A DNA stretch of 64,000 bases, from the NCBI GenBank assembly GCA_004794785.1, contig SJOL01008365.1, forward strand, positions 324,480 through 388,479, written 5' to 3'. The DNA comes from Opisthorchis felineus. Lineage: Eukaryota > Platyhelminthes > Trematoda > Opisthorchiida > Opisthorchiidae. Both the position numbers and the translations under genes were made by a program. Shown here piece by piece: positions 12,001-24,441 of this stretch (the stretch's first letter is position 1; the number at the start of each line of letters is the position of its first letter). Under the pieces are notes generated by a model, which did no database searches, was not told the origin of the DNA, and saw only the letters and a list, made by a program, of their open reading frames with translations.

Positions 12001-15000
12001 TTTCGCTCCCATGTTTGAACAGAGCGGGTGAGAATTTGTCAGGACCAGCATCTTAGTGACGCTTGAGGAGCAAAAGACATTCGCTTATTTCCGAAGCTGT
12101 CGGGTGTTCAGATTTCACTGTCGATGGCTGCGTTGTGGGTGGAGAATCCGACTGAGCAACTGCAGGTGGCCAGTTGAAATATTGTTGGAAGTGTTCAACC
12201 CAACTATTCTGGGGCTTCTTGTTCTTGAAGATAGGCGAGTCGTTGTTATCCGTGATTGTTTTGCTCACCGGAGGCTTCTTTGGGCCCGTTTCACGCATCA
12301 ACTGGAACAGTTCTCGTACACTCTCAGAGGTTATCGCCTCCTCTTTTCAGCTTTCTGGGTCTACCAAGCTTCTCGATCCGAGAGGGCGCTCTTTTTCAAT
12401 GGCCTGGCGAGGTGTGCTGACCTTTTGCGGTCCCGAAAGGGGCAACGAAGAGGTGTAATGAACAAGTGTGTGATTCTAGTCCAAATAGGAGTTCCAGAAC
12501 GAGCGGCAATCGCTAATTGACCCTCACCACTTATAGCTAATGGCGATGTGGTTTGTCTGTGTCGGAGGTTGGTTTGCATGTGATGGACATCATATGGTCA
12601 AGCTGCTTCAATCAGTCGGTGGTGAGCATATAACTGCAGCGGGCGTTCACCGTTGCCTATGCTCCTCGATTCTTGTCCAAATTGACCACCCAGTTGAGCC
12701 TCAGTTGTTCTAGGTCTACCTATTTTAGTATTCATACCAAAACAATGTCTGAGCTCCTCGCCCGCCTTAGTGTAGCGCTCAACGAGTCGCAAAAGTTATC
12801 TTTGAGGGCATCAAGGCTACAGTCTGTTTGGGCTTAGATGGAAATAAAGTGCAGGCAGCGGTTATCCACTCGTTTGCGGGACGTCTTCACTGGCAGTGCC
12901 AAAGAGACCGCACAGAGACGACTATCAAAGAGCAGAAACCCTTCATTTCGATGGTTTAAAACAATACTAATCCCGGTAGAACCAGCTGCGGTGGCTTCTA
13001 GATCACCAGAGTTGCGCAACCGGAGGCGAGAAGAAACCGATAGGGAGGTCGCACCAGACTTGGGTCTTGAATCATCGCCTTAACGAGACAGCACACAGCA
13101 GAAAGCGAGTCCGGCGTACATGCAAGAGCAGTCTGTTGTCCTGCTCGTTTTAGAGTGTAAACGTTAAAGGTTTTTAGATGGACGGAGAGCCGGATTTCAA
13201 AAAATTGATTTCAAAGTGTCTACAGCCGTTTAACCCAGTTAATCGTAGGACTTGCATCTAATGACATCTAGCAGCGAACGAATCTGTCATTCCTTGAGAA
13301 TTTGCCAACGGCGTTATCGCTGGAAAGGGGGTAAGAGGGAGAAGGCATCGGCAGTAGCCTGTTTTCACTTACCCACTGTACTGCGCGCAGCAAGTAAGGC
13401 GACTGATGGCACCACTAGATGGCCGATATGGTATGAGATCATCTGTAATTGCGCAACTCGTGGTTGTATAAGAAGCCATATGAGTGTCATGTACAATCTC
13501 CAGTATAGCTCAGTGGGCTACGCAAGTGCACAAATCGTCATACCGCGCTACGGTTTAGTCTTTTCGTGACGGGTTGCTCCAGAACAGCAACACGAGCCAA
13601 CAACGCCCCACATGAAAGATGCAGTTATATTTCCTTGAGGTTTTCTGTCGGATTGGTGCGGAAGGTCGCCTTTTTGAGTGGAAGTTCCTAGGTAAGTTCC
13701 ATCATATTTCAGGCATTCGACCAGATACCAAGGCATTCAACGCCGCCTCGCTACCGATTTCGTCCTTATCGAATATCAAGCTGAGTGAAACATGAGGCAC
13801 ATTGATTTAAAGAATATCATAAGCGAGAAACTCACTTGAGTCACCCCTTAACACCAAAGTATTTTGCGAGTGAATGTCATCGTTGGTATATATTATGACT
13901 GTCATACTTTGCGAGAACAGGGGACTGTCGTTCGAATTCGGGCTCGAATTTCCTACAAACGCACATGCGAACACGTTAGCTTCCAAGGAGGGGGCTACTC
14001 TTCCAAAAGAGTTCATAAGAGCGTCCCGTGTTAGTTAACCTTTGTTTGGAAAATCTAAGGTCCCCTTCCTATTGGTACCCACTTATGAAGACATGTGACC
14101 CTGTGGATCAGTTGGCACTGGGTAAATTAGCGCCACGATGTATCGGCACCGTTGAACTCATTCTCAGTGAACTGCTCAGTCGCCTAAATCTTCGTTTATC
14201 TTGATCTCGGTCAACGATGAATTGGATAACTCGATAGCTGATGTTCACGCTGGTTGTTCTTAGACAACCTGATAGCTCGCGTAACTTTGTCGCCCCGATG
14301 AGACCGCAACTCGAGGTTATTGCTGCTGTGATGGTAACATTAGAGTCTGGGTAATATCAATGCCACGTCTATTCACTGCCCATAGATGGTGAGTGGGTGG
14401 TGTCAGATTACATTGACCTCGACCCTCCGAAAGGTCTCTTCGGTTGTGGATATGTACCTTCTCGTCATTCTTAAGTCAAGCGAGTATGCAACACTTACAA
14501 ATAAACTGACGAATATGGAGCCATCAAGTTTGTACACAGGCCCCATTTGGAAAACAAAGTGCTGTCTAATAAATTCAAGTAGTAACAGCCGATGGAAGTT
14601 GTGATTTTTCATGGCTTCCGTGTGCTGGTCTGATTATTCTGATAAAAGATGTCTGGCATAATCTATATTCAACGAAAATGACCATCCCTGCTACATTGTT
14701 CCAAACAGTGAAGACACTAACTTACAAACTTGAGGAAGCATGTAAGTTTGCCAGGATCTTTGGCGATTGATATTCCGTCATATTTTCTAATTGTGACAAC
14801 AGGAGAAATCTGCGCTTCTCAAAAATTACTAATAGGATTTTGGAATCGGGATGTTGAAGGCACTGACGAAAGTTGTCTGGCGGTAATTGCCACTGACATT
14901 TCGGTTCATTCGTAGTTCACATTTTCTGGCAAACTATTATTCATCATCAAGCTGCTCCAGTTTACTGTTGTATAAGGTTAGCCAGGTACACAAAACAGAT

Positions 15001-15561
15001 AAGCCTATTCTTGGTGCAGTTGAATCAAATTACGCTCAGTTCTTGTAAAATCCTTGCCTGATTGCAGATCGATGCGCGAGGAATGAGACAATTGTTACAT
15101 ATTCAGTCCACTAGGCCAACTGAACCCTGCATCATCACCTTCGCCAGTTTGACCGGAGTTGACTGTTCTCAGTACCAAAGTGATCAATAAATTTACTAGC
15201 ATACTGTGATCGAGGAGTTAAATTCTGTCGAGTAACTCAATAAAACAGTTAGTATCGGTATGTTGTAATGACCGTAAATATTAAAGTAATCATGTCACGC
15301 TATAACCAGGGTCGAATTAACCGAAATTAATCGCACATCGTGTAACTTTATATCGCACTTATCCGTTTCCCATTGCTTCTCCTACTAAGTGATTGAAGTG
15401 GCGGATAATTGCATCTCTCGACCAGGTTATCTAAAAACACAGCTTGATTTCTTTAAGATATATTGAGGCCCCGTTTACTGGTGCATGTCGTGGTAACCGG
15501 TTAGCATCGTTTGCCGTGATTCTCTCGTTTCTCAGTGTTGATGCTTGTCTGTATTCTACAG
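9058..15561 (+). other. TCF/LEF last intron, 6.5 kb
   Basis: Splits the C-clamp. Bounded by GTGAGT (9058) and gtctgtattctacag (15547-15561). It holds an antisense, decayed RTE-like retrotransposon (about 10850-13083, listed separately). I see no other coding signal in 9100-10800 or 13100-15500; the short open frames there look random. Confidence 0.7.
10850..13083 (-). mobile_element. Decayed RTE-like non-LTR retrotransposon (endonuclease and reverse transcriptase remnants)
   Basis: Read on the minus strand from 13083 downwards, broken frames give in order: endonuclease pieces (TGISIVLNHRNEGFLLFDSR near 12970; GRPRTTEAQLGGQFG and NGERPLQLYAHHRL near 12700-12620; QTNLRHRQ near 12570); the linker WVEHFQQYFNWPP near 12190; the reverse-transcriptase N-terminus (DAGPDKFSPALFKHG near 12030); RT core sequence around 11600-11850; an EYADNILIF segment at about 11370-11390 (YADN in place of YADD); and a C-terminal part with LLYGCES near 11020. 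That order is the endonuclease-RT layout of RTE/CR1-type LINEs; the RTE assignment is from general family resemblance. Many frameshifts and stops mean it is dead. It is antisense to the host gene. No tail repeat or target-site duplication was resolved, so the ends are approximate. Confidence 0.8.
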
Positions 15562-16810
15562 GCGGAAGAAGAAGTGCATTCGATTCATCTCGGACTCGGA
15601 AGCTGAAGAGTTTCCCATTGGTCCAACACATCTTGGATCTTCTCAGCTCATGCTGGATCACCCAGGAATGAGGATGGCTCAAATGACTCATCAAAGTTTG
15701 CCTAATTTTATTGATCCGTTCTCTGCAACGGGAGGAATGCGTTCCTCAGGTTTGGCTGCCTATTCGTCACGCTTTCCTCCTGGACTACCCGGCCCATTCT
15801 ATCCTGCTTCTTGCCAAAATCCGAACTTGAGAGCAAGCATAGCAATGCGCTCCAAGCCTGCATTTTCCGTTCCGACTGAGTTCGCCCTACCGATGAATAA
15901 TTCAAGCAATCCAATATGTCGACCTCCCGCTGCTTCATCATACTCCAAAATTCCCTCACGCACACCACACGGTTTTCACCAGCATGCTGCCGAACATGAA
16001 TCTCTCAGTTTACGTTCACTGCAACAAGACGCACATAATGATATTCCTCGCCCTTGGCGTTCCACCAAAGATCCACATGCCTTCAACTGGCCCTGTGCGC
16101 CGTCAGGTATGTGCGCACCAAGAACTGCTCATCATCCAGATAATTCAACCGAACCATCGTACTCCACTCCGGCACCACCACGGACCAACCGAGATCACAT
16201 GACTCCTTTTTGTCGAGAGATAGGTCGGCGCGTTTTCCGTTCAGATGAACCAGACATGGCGACAGATCTATCACCGGCCAGTGCAGCAGCTAAACTGACC
16301 AAACCTTCGGTTCACGAACTGTTAGACAACAGTGTTTCTTGCGACACGGCCCCAATTAATTCGTATACTACTGTTCCCTCTCTTCACGAACAGGATGCTG
16401 CGGCTTCGCACTCCAGTAACTTCCAACCTCCCGAGTGCAAAAGATCACGTGGTCCAGACGATCACATCGATCCTCTGCTAACATCTGTTTCCTCAAGTCC
16501 ATTTGTCAGCTTACCCACAGCTGAAACCGATGTGACTACAAATATTGAACTGCCTAATGGATCAGAAAGATGCTTTTCTCCAACGACTGCTCTAAATCTG
16601 AAATTACTCGAAAATTCCCATCCAGCTGGAATACCCGACAGGGCAATGAACCATATTGACAAGCATCTGAACGAAAATGAAGGTAGTGGGGCAGGCAGTC
16701 TCTCAGATACGCCTACCACACCGACGAGCGAGCCTAACCTATTGGATCAGAAAAACCCGACAAACAAAGAATATTTTGTCAAAGAAATCTCCCCTAGCAC
16801 GTCAACGTGA
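15562..16810 (+). CDS. TCF/LEF: TCF/LEF transcription factor, C-terminal exon (end of C-clamp and tail)
   Basis: Starts by completing an Arg codon from the previous exon and then reads RKKKCIRFI, the fourth cysteine and basic end of the C-clamp. Across the junction the spacing is C-x12-C-x2-C-x5-C, as in the CRARF tail of TCF7L2-type proteins. After it come about 400 residues of unstructured tail, rich in Ser, Pro, Asn and His, with no recognised domain. It ends at TGA 16808-16810. No clear CtBP-binding PxDLS motif was found; PLTSVSSSP and MATDLSPASA are the nearest look-alikes and I do not claim them. The acceptor at 15560-15561 matches the phase-2 donor at 9057. Confidence 0.92.
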
Positions 16811-17162
16811 TTGAAGTGCGAGAGTATCTTAAGTTCATGCATATACATATTTCATAATCTCCCTGCACCCGGGGTTTACTAGTTTCCTGCGATTTGATCT
16901 TGTAGTTATTGCTCGACAGTCACGGTAACTTACTCCTTGCCCTCCTTTGGGGTAATCCCATCATGCATTCTGTTTCAACTCCCATTTTTAAGTGTAATGT
17001 TCTGGATGCGTACGAAGCTTACTTGGATAAAACTTCCCAACGATCCCAACATGTGCATTCCCTCTCCTCAATCCACAGATTTCCGACGATTGTTTCCGTC
17101 ATCATTGGGAGTTGGTGAGACTTATGTACAAAAACGCAAATCTAGGTAATCACCAGAATAAA
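16811..17162 (+). other. Likely start of the TCF/LEF 3' UTR with a candidate polyadenylation signal
   Basis: The first canonical AATAAA downstream of the stop codon lies at 17157-17162. The true 3' end may be further on; another AATAAA occurs near 18186-18191. The signal is seen; its use is inferred. Confidence 0.4.
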
Positions 17163-20100
17163 TTTCCTGTATCATACAGTGTACAGTTACTGTGGTGCTG
17201 GCCGTGCTTCTCTCCATCTCTTCTTCCCTTTTTCATTTTTGTGTTCTTTCTGCTGCTTGTCTTTTCCCGTGTTTCCTTGCTATCAGGCCGAGTGCAGCTC
17301 ATCTTTTCAATCGCTCTCTTTCCCACAATCTTCCCTATCTTCACAAATGAGCAGCCAGCAGCATCTTGAACTGAGGGCCGTCTTTTACTTGATTACTACG
17401 GATCAGGTTGAGCGATGTGCTTTTCCGCTTCGGGCACTTTTTCCAGTTATCCATCCTTCCAAACCACCGTTTCTGGTCGGATATTATTCGAACCCGTCAG
17501 TTGGTGTGACTGACTGTTTTGACACTGTTTGTGGGGACCTGGCTGACATCGTCAACATTACCGGTTCGTCTACATCTGCAGTTGTAAACTCGAATTAATG
17601 TGCACATAGAGACCGTAACATACTTGGTAGTCACTGAGTTGCTATCCACCTGACTAGTACACTCTGTCTTCTTGTCGTATCCACTCTGCGTTGTTGATGA
17701 GCTGATTGGTCATGTATTGAGCACTGCCGTGTGATATCTCATTTTCCTTATTTGGGCGCCTCTGCTTTTGTGACGGTTGTACTTACTACTTAGATGTTGT
17801 ATTCTTCATCTGCACACACAAACACGTCTCAGTCAGCATTGTGACCCGAACCGGTTGACCCGTCTCTGTTTCATTTGGGTGGGACGAAGAAGTGTTGTGG
17901 TAAATTCTGTCTGGTGGCATATGTACACGGACTGAACCTGCGACTACACCTATGACAGGCTTAAAATTAACATCCCCCCTCCCGAGTTCTCTGTGACGCC
18001 CACTCCCTCTGTTGCCCAACTTCGATCCACTATCGGACAAACAGGGTTTCCCAGGGTGCAACTTCACTGAGTCCTCTACCCCGTTTCTCTCCTGCCTTGC
18101 TACTCGTTTTCCCCGACTCCACTCTGAATGTACAATAATAGTATTCATAATGAATTGATATTGATAATATTGATAATAATATCAGTAATAAATCTACTGT
18201 TGTGAGTGATATGTCTAACCACAGGCTTAAAACGAGGTACTGCCGATTTATGTGCATGGCATTTGTCATTGGTAATTATCCATGTGCTTTCAGGTTTCTA
18301 AGTAGCAACCCGCACCGCCGATCCGACAAAACGGATGACAACGCATCGTTTCGACCTACGTCCTTGCACCCTCTAGTTTGCATCCTTCGCTGAGTGATGG
18401 GAAGTTACTCAGGACTGTCCGTAAGAACCTTATCGTCAACTGACCGAGTTCTGTGTATGTAGGATTACTCTAGCCTGATATTTTGTGAACGTCTTGGTAT
18501 CTTTCCCATATGTTGTCTATAAAGAATACTTTCAACTGATAAACTTTCCCGACATTGAGCAACACACACAAAAATGGAAAAAAGCAGTTCACCTGGTTAA
18601 GCACCACCACCATCAATCAGAGAGTTTCATCTACCGTACTCAGTAACGCATACTAGTTAGTTCAGCTGACGCCGCAAAAATGAGTGTGGGGTCCCTTGAG
18701 GGGTCTCACTTACTCCGGATCCATAACACCATCCGGCGACAAAGTTATACGACCGTTGATTGGGCGAAAACTACTACTTTCCGTATGAATTAACATTCCT
18801 TCGACCAGAGCTCAAGAGATGGACACCGATTGTTAGTAATTTCAAAGGATATATTTCCTATAAATCCTCTTGTGTAATTCTGCACGCCAGCCTGAACACG
18901 TGCATATTAGGAACAGCTCAGTTCTTATGTTTCATGCGGGCCACCTGACTATACCGCCCAGAAGCTAGTTAGTTTGTCCACAAGCTGTTAGGGCATCAAT
19001 AAGGCCTAATAAAGCACATTCTCAACCAAGTGGCTTTGATAAGAAACACGAAGGAAAGTTGTCCTGCTATCACAAACAATGGCAGGCAAAAGAGAGAAAT
19101 ACATGGTTCGTTGCATGTACCGGGATCTCAGTACATCATGGCTTATTCTGCGCATACTTTATTCTTGGTTGTTGGTCTAGTTAGGGGTCGTAGATGCGTA
19201 TGATAAGAACTAACAACAAAAGAAGCGAACCATGTTTGTGAGCAGATCGTTACAAAGTCGGGCGGAAATGTGTATGATTACGTCCCAGTGTTTGAATTCG
19301 AAACTGTTTCAGACAATTTGTGGAGGGAGTAACACGATCTTCGGTTCAAAGTTATGCCAGGTGTTAATGCCGATTTTGACCATAAGTTTGTCAAGGATAA
19401 TCACTACTATTGCACCAAATCTGAAGCTATGTTCCAAGCGCCTGTTTGAAGCAGCTTTGGTAGTGCAACTGGGGAACAATAGATCCACTTAAGAGATCTG
19501 ACGTGAATACAATCCTCAGTACGAGGCTGCGAAGTCAGTCTGGTAGCATAAAATCCCACTCGTCGTGCCCTGATGAAGGCTGGGGGATTATTCGGGGTTG
19601 GTTCAGGTGGTAATGCTAATCTAAATGACAGTTGTAAACGAGAGGGTTGGAACCACCTCCCTAAATGGAGTAAATGCCCATGTCTTGACATTTCAAAGTA
19701 CTGATCTATTAGGCATTATGTGACCACCCCATTGAATATTACGCAAGGTCTGCATGTAAACCGTACATAGGACAAATCTACAGCCGAGCGCTGGGTTATT
19801 AATATGTTTCCACTGGGTGAAAAATCGGAGATGTACATAACCTGCAAGGAAATATGAGAACATGAAGGGTATTTGGGCGGCACCAATGTCTCGTGGATGA
19901 TGAGCAGTACCAGCTAAAAGGGGGAAACCTCGTTTTTTTCTACCGGATGCTTAATGTATGAAGTGCATGACAATATCCAGTGTCCAGATCAACCTCCGGA
20001 TAAGAGTTTTCAGGTAGCAAAGTGTCCACACTTTCACTCAAAATTAGAACTCCCAGCATGAAATCATTACACGTTTTCGTGTTTGATCTCCAGTAACCTC

Positions 20101-20582
20101 TTTTTGTCAGAATTTTGGGGTGAAATTCAATGCTTTTTTGCGTCTGTTTTTGTACGCAAGGACATTTGTGTCGCACAATCTAAACAGACGTTAAATCTGT
20201 TGAACCTCCACGTGGTCGACGCATTAACCAATTACCGACAAGTTTGATCCACAGTAGAGCTTTAAGTAATTTCGCACGAAGTGCTGAGGCTATAATCTTG
20301 ACGTCCGCTAGAGAGATTGCTGTCTGGTGCATGATCCGTCACCCGACGCTCGAAACCATGAGCAAGCGAAAGAACAGCTATGACCACTGTCACCCGCCAC
20401 CCTCACTTCATTGTGTTCTAATTCTAACCTTCTCACCGCCAGAGAACGTGATTTTCTGCCCCTTCCACCTAGGTACAACTTCAAACAGTTTCAGACGTAA
20501 GGATTCACAACCAATTGCAATTAAGGCGTTATACATTCTACCTCCCAACGATCAAAAAGCTCCCAAATGAGATACCGTTCGA

Positions 20583-20790
20583 AATGGCGAAATGCACTCA
20601 TTTTCAAACAAATTTGGTTTTGCGAGAGACTCACCTGGAACCCAGCTGAATCTCTCGTTTGTGATGTTTCTATGCAATTGAATGTGCTGCACCAGGCCGC
20701 CTCATGTTTCAGTTGCTACTATATTCGAGATATCGCGATACATGTATATTCGTAATGCGCTACTCATAAGGTTGCTGAAAATTCTTGGTT
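20583..20790 (+). repeat. Dispersed repeat family, copy 1
   Basis: About 150 bases near-identical to 31283-31440, including gcgagagactcacctggaac, cccagctgaatctctcgttt and gtgctgcaccaggccgcctc. The right part (tactcataaggttgctg at 20761-20777) aligns with the region that holds hammerhead-like cores in two other copies but lacks the core. Seen directly by comparing windows. Confidence 0.85.
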
Positions 20791-22637
20791 GGTACACTCG
20801 AAGCCCATCCGTTTATTTCAGTAGTGTTTCAAACACCCGCACCAGCTGCGCTGTCTGACTGAAATATGGCCCTAAACAGAACAGTGCAGCTAGGCGACAA
20901 GACGAGCAAGAACACAGCAACTCCACTTACAATAGTCGATTAAAGGATGCGATGGGCGACAGATCTTTAGTGGAGTTGTCAAATAAGAGTAGATAACCAT
21001 TTGTACGGCAGTGAAGCATCGGTGTTAAACACTGATGTCATGCTGTCGATGATGATGATGATGAACCATATATATGTTCAACCCATTGTAGGAACCTTCA
21101 TCCCACTCCCACTCGCATGACAACGGTACATTTTTGGGCGAATAGCATAGTTGCAAGTCCCTTAGGACTTGATATGACAAGAAGCACTCACAGAACAAGT
21201 TTGATTTCGGTAGTATTCATCAGGCCTAATACATTAGCTATAATATCATGTTGGTTAGCGCAATCAGAATAAGTAAAGTAAAGAAACATCTATATCTATC
21301 TATACATGGCAAATGGAACCAGCAAAAGAGTGACCACAGAAATCAACTGCTGAAGCAATGTGGTTAGAAACACGAAGCTGGTGTAGTTAACCAACGTGTG
21401 GAAGCATTGTATAACTGGTATATTGCGATAGGTTATTTAAATGACCTAACCTGTCCCTCCTAGCTGGTAATGTCACACGCTGGCCTGCTTGGATCTGGTA
21501 GTATACTTGTAGCCTTGATTAAATGCCGTGCTTCCCTGCTTAAAAGTCCCGTAGGATAACCATTGTTTATAAACACTTTTCACGAAAACATCTCAGCGAA
21601 TGAATCTTCGGGTACACATTCTCCGGGTGCAGTCTCTCAATCAAATCACCAGACAAGGTTTCCATCTCAATAGAACATAACTGCTAGACCGCACGTTCTA
21701 AGTTTCTCTTCCGACATTCGTTCGTTATATTGTGCCGTCTGAGCGGTTTCTAATCATAGGCTGGGTATCGGTGAAATCAGGTATGTTCGCTACTTATTCT
21801 ATTCATAGGTATGACGCAGTTTTGCGCGAAGGTTCATTGGATTGAGTATCAGCCATGGTCGGTGAGGGAAATATCCGAAAACACTTAACTAGTCAGCGGT
21901 TATCTAGCTATTGAACACCTGCGCATAGTTCGTGATTCTAAGTCGCTTTGCGCGGTGCCGAATGTGGTGCTGCGTTCATGCCCTTGATGCCCATGCAAAC
22001 CCGATCGGTCGGTAAGCATGCAGAGGCCTGCTGCAAGCTACCGGGTAGCTTAGACAAAATCGTATGAATATGAGCACCGGTACCAGTTACTTGTTCATCA
22101 TTGAAGCACTGATGTCTTCCGTCATTCTCCTTCAGTTCCAATGTAGTGACAGCTCACCTCAAGTACAGCATCGTGCAGATGTTCCCCGTGCGTCCGTGGG
22201 CGTATTGTCGAGGTGATAATGGGTCAAGGGACTCTGTTGCTGTAACTATATGATTACTGATATTGTTGACCCTAGGGGACACACCACGCAAGTATTGATC
22301 AGGAAATGGAACTAACTTATCCCCCTTCCAATAGTTTGAATTTACTAGATGAAGCGGTGTGCACGCTGGTGATCCCCAAGACCGATCCTACTGAGGCATG
22401 TGTGCACCTATTTTTTGCAGATTCACCTGGTCGAGGCTGCACCAGGGAGATTCGGCCCATAATGTTTAGATCGGTTTGATATATCTTGTCCCAAAGAGAG
22501 AGAGAGAAGAGTCTAAGTGTGAATGAAATGGAAGGGAAGCACCAGCATCAGTCTGTTTTCGCCCTCCCACTCTGCTCTGTGCGGTAATAAATGCGACTCG
22601 GCTGATGTGCTATGTGGTTATTTTGTAGGTATGCGGT

Positions 22638-23117
22638 TCATGGTTGAACATGGGCTGGGATATTGCCAGGACGCCCAGACATGGACTGGAGGACGATTTT
22701 GAGCATTTGGCTCAAAAGCCTAACAACTAGGCAACGGCGATTGGCGTAAAAGCGTCGCTGACACCCACATGCTACCTTTCTTAACACGGTCAGGTGGTAT
22801 AAGCTGGTCGAGTATGGGTTCATTAGAAGCGGTACCTCGTGAAATGTCGCACCTTCGGCGACACGTGAAGTGTGGTTGAGTATGGGCGGCAAAAGACATT
22901 CAGTACGTGTCTCATACAGTCCATTCGGGAAGATACCCGCGTGTGCATACGCTCCCCTATCCTCAATCGCCGCGATGAATGTGTACCACATACGAACAAA
23001 CGAAGGAACTGATACGGTCGGGACGAGCACTGACGTGAAGTGAAGGAAAGTGACGATATTTTTCGTGTGATCTTGCAAACCAGCTACGAATGAATGTTTC
23101 CGCAAGTTGACAGTCAA
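22638..23117 (-). other. Unrecognised 159-codon open frame
   Basis: Open minus-strand frame in a locally GC-richer block. The translation shows no motif, signal peptide or family I recognise. The same block also has open stretches on the plus strand. It is probably old transposable-element DNA or chance, and it lacks obvious splice sites that would tie it to the neighbouring zinc-finger gene. Confidence 0.15.
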
Positions 23118-23874
23118 CTCAAAAACTACCCTTCCGTCATGAATCCACTATGGCGATCATCTGGACAGTTCAACTGTATTCATCACAAGCCGAGTGGGCA
23201 TCAACTGCGCAAGGTACCGAACAGTTTATTAGCCAGTGATCACATCAACGAAAAATCAGCAGTCACCGTTTCTAACTGAGATACCAACATTTCACTTAGT
23301 ATCAAACCAGTCAGCTCACGTGAAGTTGTGGTGACAGGTCTGCGCATCTACGGGCAGCATGAATCACATGTATGGAGCCATCCGATCAAGAAAATTCTAG
23401 CATAACTATGCAACGCTTCATCCTCTGCTGCTGAAATCGACTTAAATGTCACATACTCGAGGCCAAGAGGCCGCCTCTACCTCCGACAGCCTATGGAAGA
23501 GAAAACATGAAATGCGGTGATCTGAAGATTGCCCGGCAGCAATTGGTTTTGAAAAAGCAAACAAGCCTCAAAATTGCACAAACAAAATGTAGCGAAAATC
23601 GTCAAGAAACGGTAAGAAAAGAATGGATTAAAAGTGACGTATGAACTGAGTTCACTATTACTGATCGATTGACTCTGTCTGCCTCACTAGAAAACAAAAC
23701 TACTTGAAACCACCCATCTGCATCGTTGGCGACTAGAATAAATATTAATCACGAGGATAATGGACATAACTTATGTACATTCTTTTCACGGAATGGGAGT
23801 AGGAATGGCCGAGAATGTTGTGAAAAAGTGTATGAAAAATAAGCTTTTTGAAAGAAACTAAACATGCTTCGTCT

Positions 23875-24043
23875 TTATGCAGTACGTTGTATATTGGTGA
23901 TTATTGTAGGGTGTTCTGAACTGATCTGGGATCCTCTTGATTTGAGTACCGCGGTGGGAGTGTTGGAGAGTCTATGGAATATGGTCGCCAGTCTCATCAA
24001 ACGATTCTCAACAGCCGGGTGGTGCACCACGTCGTGAACGGTG
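23875..24043 (-). CDS. C2H2 zinc-finger protein, terminal exon
   Basis: Short last exon of 56 codons including the TAA stop at 23877-23875. It sits behind a very good 3' splice site on the minus strand (ctattgctctgctttttag, just above 24043). The first base completes the AG left by the exon ending at 24442, giving Ser, and the frame continues open. The peptide (VENRLMRLATIFHRL and onwards) could form an amphipathic helix but has no finger. Assignment rests on splice-site quality and matching phase, not homology. Downstream on the minus strand I found no canonical AATAAA within about 600 bases. Confidence 0.6.
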
Positions 24044-24441
24044 CTAAAAAGCAGAGCAATAGAGTAGAATAAATCAGTGTTCACTTCACTAGGTGGTTCG
24101 AAGAGACGTTCCTAGTGGAATATAAGGAGGTCGATTAAATGCCAGATTTTAGGTGCGAGAATCCTTCTGCAATAGAACCTAAGCTTTCTTTTAGCAACAG
24201 GTCCCGGGATTAAGGTTTTGCGATAACTGAGGGAAGAATTCTATGTCATCAGGAAGGCGCCACTTTAAAAAAGGTGTTCATTCTGAGCGGACAGGCTGAA
24301 CGCTTACTAGTCTAACTATGTCAAGCACTGTGTTGGCAACGCGAAACTTATACACAACCAAAACCGGTTTTCGGTGGTTATCAGGAAAGCAAACACATAA
24401 ATGTACAGGCCGGTGGTGAAAACCAGTACAATGGCACTCAC
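24044..24441 (-). other. Zinc-finger gene intron, 0.4 kb
   Basis: GTGAGT donor at 24441-24436 and tttttag acceptor at 24050-24044 on the minus strand. The open frame at 24278-24493 crosses the donor and is read as chance. Confidence 0.55.

Larger units (their letters stand above)
17163..23874. other. Convergent intergenic region, 6.7 kb
   Basis: Lies between the ends of two convergent genes. No protein family is recognised. It includes a pyrimidine-rich stretch (17200-17300), a copy of the hammerhead-associated repeat family (about 20583-20790), an ATG/GAT microsatellite (21051-21064), GA repeats (22497-22507) and a GC-richer block (22638-23117) that is open on the minus strand. It may also hold UTRs of both neighbours. 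Confidence 0.5.

Noticed and set aside
17786..18148. 120-codon minus-strand frame between the two genes as a zinc-finger exon
   Set aside because: No finger and no supporting splice site; the terminal exon at 24043-23875 already gives an in-phase stop.
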